Assembly (NCBI GenBank): GCA_016297675.1
Contig: JAEDGE010000022.1
Location: forward strand, 1 to 18,889
Direction of reading: 5' to 3'
DNA: 18,889 bases
Source: Oscillospiraceae bacterium
Lineage (GTDB): Bacteria; Bacillota; Clostridia; Oscillospirales; Ruminococcaceae
Under the pieces are notes generated by a model. The model did no database searches, had not been told where the DNA came from, and saw only the letters and a program-made list of their open reading frames with translations. Numbering within the stretch: the stretch's first letter is position 1; the number at the start of each line of letters is the position of its first letter. Position numbers and translations under genes: made by a program. Positions 14,886 through 18,889 of the stretch are shown here, in pieces.

Positions 14886-15152
14886 ATGCTGCGGAAAGAA
14901 GAAAAAGATCAGATTATCGAAGCAAATCGTACCCACGAACACGACACCGGTTCTCCGGAAGTGCAGGTTGCCATTCTCACAAAGAGAATCAATGACCTGA
15001 CAGAACATCTGAAGACACACAAGAAGGATCATCATTCCAGACGGGGTCTTCTGAAGATGGTTGGTCACAGAAGAAATCTGCTGAACTACCTGAAGAAGAA
15101 GGATGTAGAGCGGTATCGTGCTTGCATCGAAAAGCTCGGTATTCGTAAGTAA
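14886..15152 (+). CDS. rpsO: 30S ribosomal protein S15
   Basis: This 88-residue protein is a standard bacterial S15, which binds 16S rRNA early in assembly of the small subunit platform. The hallmarks are DTGSPEVQVAILT (20-32), the rRNA-binding HLKTHKKDHHSRRGLL (about 41-56) and HRRNLLNYL (about 61-69). GAGGTGA lies seven bases before the ATG. It is the first gene of the widely conserved rpsO-pnp pair and has its own promoter and structured leader. Confidence 0.98.
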   Translation: MLRKEEKDQIIEANRTHEHDTGSPEVQVAILTKRINDLTEHLKTHKKDHHSRRGLLKMVGHRRNLLNYLKKKDVERYRACIEKLGIRK

Positions 15153-15161
15153 GAAAAACGG

Positions 15162-15214
15162 ACGGAAAGGCGGCCGGCGGGATTTTGCCAGCTGCTTTTC
15201 CGTGTTTGTTTTTA
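15162..15214 (+). terminator. Terminator between rpsO and pnp
   Basis: ACGGAAAGGC (15162-15171) pairs with GCTTTTCCGT (15194-15203), with an inner GC-rich stem, and is followed by GTTTGTTTTTA. Since no separate pnp promoter is obvious, it probably acts as a partial terminator that lets some transcripts continue into pnp. Confidence 0.85.
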
Positions 15215-15234
15215 TTTGAAAAATCAAAATTTGT

Positions 15235-15321
15235 GCAGCGGTTTGTTTAGCAATCAATCGTGTTTCTGTTTTCTCTCACAGGGGATATGGCAGAGACAGG
15301 ATTACTTGCTAAACCTGCTGC
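15235..15321 (+). promoter_or_regulatory. Large hairpin in the pnp leader
   Basis: An 87-base element just before the pnp ribosome site can form one long arm. GCAGCGGTTT (15235-15244) pairs with AAACC-T-GCTGC (15311-15321) with one bulged base. AGCAA (15249-15253) pairs with TTGCT (15306-15310). TGTTTCTG (15261-15268) pairs with CAGAGACA (15291-15298) with one G-U. In E. coli a leader hairpin in the same place is cut by RNase III and lets PNPase repress its own mRNA; a similar role here is an inference. Confidence 0.6.
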
Positions 15322-15348
15322 CAAAGATTACAGAAAGGAAAAAGGCAG

Positions 15349-17454
15349 ATGTTTGAAAAGTATAGAAAGTTTGAAACAACGTTTGCAGGTCGACCGCTCG
15401 TAGTAGAAACGGGCAAGACCTGTGAATTGTCCAATGGCTCCTGCTGGGTACGTTACGGGGAAACCGTTGTAATGGCGAACGTAACCGCCAGTGCAAAGCC
15501 GAGAGAAGGCGTGGACTTTTTCCCGCTGTCGGTAGACTATGAAGAACGGATGTATGCAGTTGGCAGAATTCCGGGGTCTTTTACCAAAAGAGAAGGCAAG
15601 CCGTCTGAAAAGGCAATCCTGACTTCTCGTATGGTAGATCGTCCGATTCGTCCGCTGTTCCCGAAGGATATGCGGAATGATGTTTCTGTTGTTATGACAG
15701 TTTTGGCAGTGGATCCGGACTGTTCACCGGAAATTACCGGTATGTTGGCAACGTCCATTGCCATCTCTATTTCAGATATTCCGTGGAATGGACCAATTGC
15801 CGGGATCAGCGTAGGTCTGGTAGATGGGGAAATTGTGTTGAATCCGACACTGGAACAGCGTGCACACAATGACTTGCACCTGACAGTTGCAGGTACCATG
15901 GAAAAGATCGTCATGATTGAAGCGGGTGCCAACGAAGTACCAGAACAGCAGATGCTGGATGCTATTCTGACAGGACATGAAGAAATCAAGAAGATGGTTG
16001 CATTTGTCAATGATATTCGGAATGAAATCGGTAAGCCGAAGTTTGAGTTCCAGTCCATGGAAATCGATCATGATTTGTTTGATGCCGTTGAGGCAATGGT
16101 TGGTGAACAGGTGAAGTATGCACTGGATACCAACGATAAAAATGAAAGAGATGCACGATTGCAGCCGATTATCGATGCTGTACACGAAAAATATGATCCG
16201 GAATATCCGGAACAGGGTGCAATGCTGGATGAATGCCTGTACAAACTGCAAAAGAAGATTGTCCGCAACTGGCTCTATGAGGGCAAGCGGGTAGACGGCA
16301 GAGGCATTGATGAGATTCGTCCATTGGCGGCAGAAGTGGGCTTGCTGCCTCGTGTACACGGCAGTGGCTTGTTTACCAGAGGTCAGACACAGGTTATGAC
16401 CATTGCAACCTTGGGACCGCTCAGTGACAGTCAGAAGATTGATGGTTTGGATGAAGAAACCTCCAAGCGGTATATGCACCAGTATAATTTCCCATCCTAT
16501 TCTGTTGGCGAAACAAAGCCGAGCAGAGGACCGGGACGGCGTGAAATCGGTCATGGTGCACTGGCAGAAAAGGCATTGGTGCCGGTATTGCCATCTGTAG
16601 AAGAATTTCCGTATGCAATGCGTTTGGTTTCCGAAGTACTTTCTTCCAATGGTTCGACCTCACAGGGTTCTATCTGTGGTTCCACGCTGGCATTGATGGA
16701 TGCAGGCGTTCCGCTGAAGGCACCGGTTGCTGGTATTTCCTGCGGTCTGATTACCAAGCCGGACAGCGATGAATTTATGACGATGGTAGACATTCAGGGC
16801 TTGGAAGATTTCTTTGGCGATATGGACTTTAAGGTAGGTGGTACACACAAGGGTATCACTGCCATTCAGGTGGACATCAAGGTAGATGGTTTGACACCAG
16901 CAATCATTGCAGAAGCATTTGAAAAGACCAGAAAGGCAAGATTGTATATTCTGGATGAAATCATGCTCAAGGCAATTCCGGAGCCACGAAAAACCGTGAA
17001 CGAATATGCACCGAAAATGTTCCAGACAACGATCCCAGTGGATAAGATTCGGGAAGTCATCGGTCAGGGCGGTAAAGTCATCCAGAAAATTACCGCAGAG
17101 TGTGATGTCAAGATTGATATTAACGAAGATGGCGGTGTATTTATCAGCGGCATGAATCTGGAGAATTGCCAGAAGGCACTGCAAATTATTCATACCATTG
17201 CACATGATCCGGAAGTAGGAGCAATCTATAAGGGAAAAGTTGTTTCTATCAAACCATTTGGTGCATTTGTAGAAATTGCACCGGGGAAGGATGGTCTGGT
17301 ACACATTTCTAAGCTGGATCACAGCAGAGTAGAGAATGTGGAAGATGTTGTTTCCATGGGCGATGAAATTGTTGTAAAGGTTATGGAAGTGAAAGACGGC
17401 AAAATCAGTCTCTCTCGCAAGGATGCACTGGAAGAATTGAAGGCAAAGAAGTAA
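15349..17454 (+). CDS. pnp: Polyribonucleotide nucleotidyltransferase (PNPase)
   Basis: This 701-residue trimeric 3'-5' exoribonuclease degrades RNA with phosphate in mRNA turnover. Domain order is complete: first RNase PH-like domain (about 1-220, with RMYAVGRIPGSFTKREGKPS), helical linker (about 240-310), second catalytic RNase PH domain (about 315-545), KH domain with IGQGGK at 571-576, and S1 domain (about 624-695, with GKVVSIKPFGAFVEI). The catalytic acids matching E. coli D486 and D492 are D487 and D493 in EDFFGDMDF. AAAGGAAAAAGGCAG precedes the ATG. The gene follows rpsO in the conserved order, behind a terminator and a large leader hairpin. Confidence 0.98.
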   Translation: MFEKYRKFETTFAGRPLVVETGKTCELSNGSCWVRYGETVVMANVTASAKPREGVDFFPLSVDYEERMYAVGRIPGSFTKREGKPSEKAILTSRMVDRPIRPLFPKDMRNDVSVVMTVLAVDPDCSPEITGMLATSIAISISDIPWNGPIAGISVGLVDGEIVLNPTLEQRAHNDLHLTVAGTMEKIVMIEAGANEVPEQQMLDAILTGHEEIKKMVAFVNDIRNEIGKPKFEFQSMEIDHDLFDAVEAMVGEQVKYALDTNDKNERDARLQPIIDAVHEKYDPEYPEQGAMLDECLYKLQKKIVRNWLYEGKRVDGRGIDEIRPLAAEVGLLPRVHGSGLFTRGQTQVMTIATLGPLSDSQKIDGLDEETSKRYMHQYNFPSYSVGETKPSRGPGRREIGHGALAEKALVPVLPSVEEFPYAMRLVSEVLSSNGSTSQGSICGSTLALMDAGVPLKAPVAGISCGLITKPDSDEFMTMVDIQGLEDFFGDMDFKVGGTHKGITAIQVDIKVDGLTPAIIAEAFEKTRKARLYILDEIMLKAIPEPRKTVNEYAPKMFQTTIPVDKIREVIGQGGKVIQKITAECDVKIDINEDGGVFISGMNLENCQKALQIIHTIAHDPEVGAIYKGKVVSIKPFGAFVEIAPGKDGLVHISKLDHSRVENVEDVVSMGDEIVVKVMEVKDGKISLSRKDALEELKAKK

Positions 17455-17482
17455 ACAATGAAATGGTTATATACTGTCCTCT

Positions 17483-17508
17483 ATTGCAAACAATACATTG
17501 TTTGCAAT
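17483..17508. repeat. Perfect inverted repeat after pnp
   Basis: ATTGCAAACAAT and ATTGTTTGCAAT face each other with only two bases between, 29 bases past the pnp stop. No U-tract follows, so it is not a usual terminator. The core TTGCAA recurs at 17596-17601 and 17609-17614, the last copy just before the next promoter. It may be a protein-binding site or a 3' end hairpin. Confidence 0.7.
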
Positions 17509-17557
17509 GCCACCAAAGGCGGCTGCAAAGCCCATGGATTTGCGAAGGCAGTATAAA

Positions 17558-17600
17558 AAGCGGCGGTTGAACAGAAATGTTTGACCGCCGCTTCTTTGCA
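17558..17600 (+). terminator. Rho-independent terminator after pnp
   Basis: AAGCGGCGGT (17558-17567) pairs perfectly with ACCGCCGCTT (17584-17593); the loop can form an inner AACA/TGTT stem. TTCTTTGC and then a T-rich stretch follow. Confidence 0.88.
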
Positions 17601-17617
17601 AATATTTTTTGCAATCG

Positions 17618-17646
17618 TAGACAAAAAGAAAGGAATGTGGTATAAT
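17618..17646 (+). promoter_or_regulatory. Extended -10 promoter of the orphan sensor gene
   Basis: TAGACA (17618-17623) and TATAAT (17641-17646) are 17 bases apart, and TGG directly before TATAAT makes an extended -10. The leader would be about 70 bases. Confidence 0.8.
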
Positions 17647-17723
17647 AAAAATAATAAGAATGGTGAAATTGTCAGTTCTGTCGCAATCTGACTGAGCTTG
17701 CATACGCGAAAGGACCACGGCTT

Positions 17724-18674
17724 ATGAAAAAACAACTCCTGCATACGTATCATTTCATATTTATTTGCATGCTGGCAGCAATCATTGTTTTATGTTTTGT
17801 TGCTGGATATAGCATGCGGGTATTGGATCAGAATCGTGTGATTCAACAAGTAGATGTAAATATGGAGGCAGCAAAGGTGCGGTTAGATCGGGATGCGGAA
17901 GAGTCTGCCTCTCTGATGGAAGACTTGCGGAATGAATATGCTTCCCAAACGAGAGTGGTTGCAATGCTGCTGGAAGAACAGACAGACTTATCAGAAAATG
18001 AAACGATATTAGAAGAACTACGTGTCGTGATTGGTGCAGAACAAATTAGTGTTTCCAATGAAACAGGGATTCTAATTGCCAGTACAGATTTTTCCAGTAC
18101 AGGGAAGAGAGTGCAGTCTCCTTTTTTATCTCATGCAACCGATCCTGTTTTCACAGATGTGCTGTTTACGATGCAAAACGATGAGCCAACGATTATTGCT
18201 GCTTCTGCACTGGGAACAGGAAAAGGTTTGGTGCAGGTGCAGTATTCGGCAGAATCCATGCTGGCACAGTCACAGGAGATGGAGGTTTCTGCAATTGTAG
18301 TGGACATGCCATTTTATGATACAGGGATTTCAGCCATCATTGATGCAGAAACTGGAAAGTATGTTAGTCATACGCAGCCAGAGCGATGTGATACAGATAG
18401 TGAATATGATATGGATTTATTTTCTGCAAAAAAAGGAAAATTCGATTTGATGCAGCAACATCAGCGGTATTTCATTCGTTATCAGACACACGATGATTAT
18501 ATTTTGCTGTTTAGTATTCCTTATCGGCAGATGAATAATGCAAGAGGAACAGTATTGAATTGGGTGATTGCAACGGGTTTGATTTTATTATTGGTAGCGG
18601 GGCTTTCTATGCGAATGGGCTATCTCTACTTACAGAAAAAATCTCCCGATTTATTTCCAAAAAAGAAAATATAA
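17724..18674 (+). CDS. Two-TM membrane protein with Cache-like extracellular sensor, no output domain
   Basis: This 316-residue protein has a membrane helix at about 10-30, an external region of some 245 residues, a second helix at about 277-297, and then only about 19 cytosolic residues rich in Lys (LQKKSPDLFPKKKI). The external part starts with a charged helix (about 40-100) and has two stretches typical of Cache/PAS-like sensor folds: EQISVSNETGILIASTDFSSTG (about 106-127) and GISAIIDAETGKYVSHT (about 201-217). Such modules normally precede a GGDEF, kinase or phosphatase domain, none of which is present. There is no sign of a frameshift: a terminator follows the stop at once. AAAGGA precedes the ATG at 17724. 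A separate partner protein must transmit any signal, or the protein works in another way. I do not recognise a named family. Confidence 0.8.
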   Translation: MKKQLLHTYHFIFICMLAAIIVLCFVAGYSMRVLDQNRVIQQVDVNMEAAKVRLDRDAEESASLMEDLRNEYASQTRVVAMLLEEQTDLSENETILEELRVVIGAEQISVSNETGILIASTDFSSTGKRVQSPFLSHATDPVFTDVLFTMQNDEPTIIAASALGTGKGLVQVQYSAESMLAQSQEMEVSAIVVDMPFYDTGISAIIDAETGKYVSHTQPERCDTDSEYDMDLFSAKKGKFDLMQQHQRYFIRYQTHDDYILLFSIPYRQMNNARGTVLNWVIATGLILLLVAGLSMRMGYLYLQKKSPDLFPKKKI

Positions 18675-18679
18675 ACTAT

Positions 18680-18717
18680 CAAAACAGCGGCTGCAATTTC
18701 TTACAGCCGCTGTTTTG
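18680..18717. terminator. Bidirectional terminator after the orphan sensor
   Basis: CAAAACAGCGGCTG (18680-18693) pairs perfectly over 14 bp with CAGCCGCTGTTTTG (18704-18717) around a 10-base loop. A T-run lies at the end of the arm on either strand, so it can serve both the sensor gene and the convergent partial gene. Confidence 0.9.
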
Positions 18718-18761
18718 AATGAATGAAAAAATTATATTATCTTTTATCAAAGTTTGTTTTG

Positions 18762-18889
18762 TTATGCAATAGATTCTGTTGAATCCGAGTTTTTCGGTTC
18801 ATATGCTGTAATTGCAGCATCAATTTCTGCAAGGTCATCCTCTGTCAAGACTCCTTTTTCCAGCCATCCAGAGGCATTCAGAATAATCT
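18762..18889 (-). CDS. C-terminal end of an unrecognised protein (partial, start beyond window)
   Basis: On the minus strand a frame enters from the right edge and runs 41 codons to TAA at 18762-18764. It encodes NASGWLEKGVLTEDDLAEID, followed by an acidic Ser/Thr-rich tail ending ESIA. The stop is followed by AT-rich sequence and then the bidirectional hairpin at 18680-18717. The fragment is too short to assign; short helical ends of this kind occur in many small accessory proteins. The alternative frames on this strand contain stops. Confidence 0.55.
   Translation of the reverse strand, partial: IILNASGWLEKGVLTEDDLAEIDAAITAYEPKNSDSTESIA

Noticed and set aside
15772..17322. Long minus-strand open frames opposite pnp (for example 16660-17322 and 15772-16554)
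   Set aside because: They are antisense to pnp, have odd Cys/His/Ile composition and no ribosome sites.

Overview
The window looks like chromosomal DNA from a low-to-moderate-GC, Gram-positive anaerobe of the Clostridia, most likely a Ruminococcus-like member of the Oscillospiraceae. The evidence is a recognisable SpoIIID, strong TTGACA/TATAAT-type promoters with AGGAGG-type ribosome binding sites, a pflX-like radical SAM enzyme, and a secreted protein with the threonine-only linkers common in fibre-degrading ruminococci. The species is an inference. I see no rRNA, tRNA, CRISPR array, IS element or phage module.

Left part (1-2460): a secreted, partial, modular protein with Thr-rich linkers runs leftwards out of the window. 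It is divergent from a cation diffusion facilitator whose metal-site residues fit the Mn-type subgroup. Each has its own consensus-like promoter between them.

Minus-strand operon (2465-7077): one near-perfect promoter (TTGACA, 17 bp, TATAAT at 7150-7178) reads into four genes: an unrecognised 545-residue cytosolic protein, a zinc-ribbon single-pass membrane protein, carboxynorspermidine decarboxylase (nspC), and a PflX-type radical SAM protein whose start lies one base past the nspC stop. A bidirectional hairpin terminator ends it. Two genes are of unknown function and no partner polyamine synthase is in view, so this is the least explained functional unit here.

Centre (7216-13653): a PfkB-family 1-phosphofructokinase, the sporulation regulator spoIIID, a 290-base convergent gap packed with consecutive hairpins, an OppA-like lipoprotein on the minus strand, then pfkA and proC on the plus strand, followed by a SpoIIM-like membrane protein. 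Most transcription units have clear promoters or terminators.

Right part (13755-18889): a DUF624/YesL-like membrane protein, then the conserved rpsO-pnp pair. rpsO has a consensus-like promoter and a structured leader; the rpsO-pnp gap holds a terminator and then a large hairpin just before pnp, reminiscent of the RNase III-cleaved pnp leader of enterobacteria. Next comes a two-TM, Cache-like extracellular sensor protein that ends without any output domain and is followed at once by a strong terminator. The C-terminal end of an unknown minus-strand gene closes the window.

The main points for follow-up are the nspC operon with its unknown leading gene, the hairpin chain after spoIIID, the structured rpsO and pnp leaders, and the orphan sensor with a TTGCAA-based inverted repeat upstream. 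None of these is proven novel from sequence alone.
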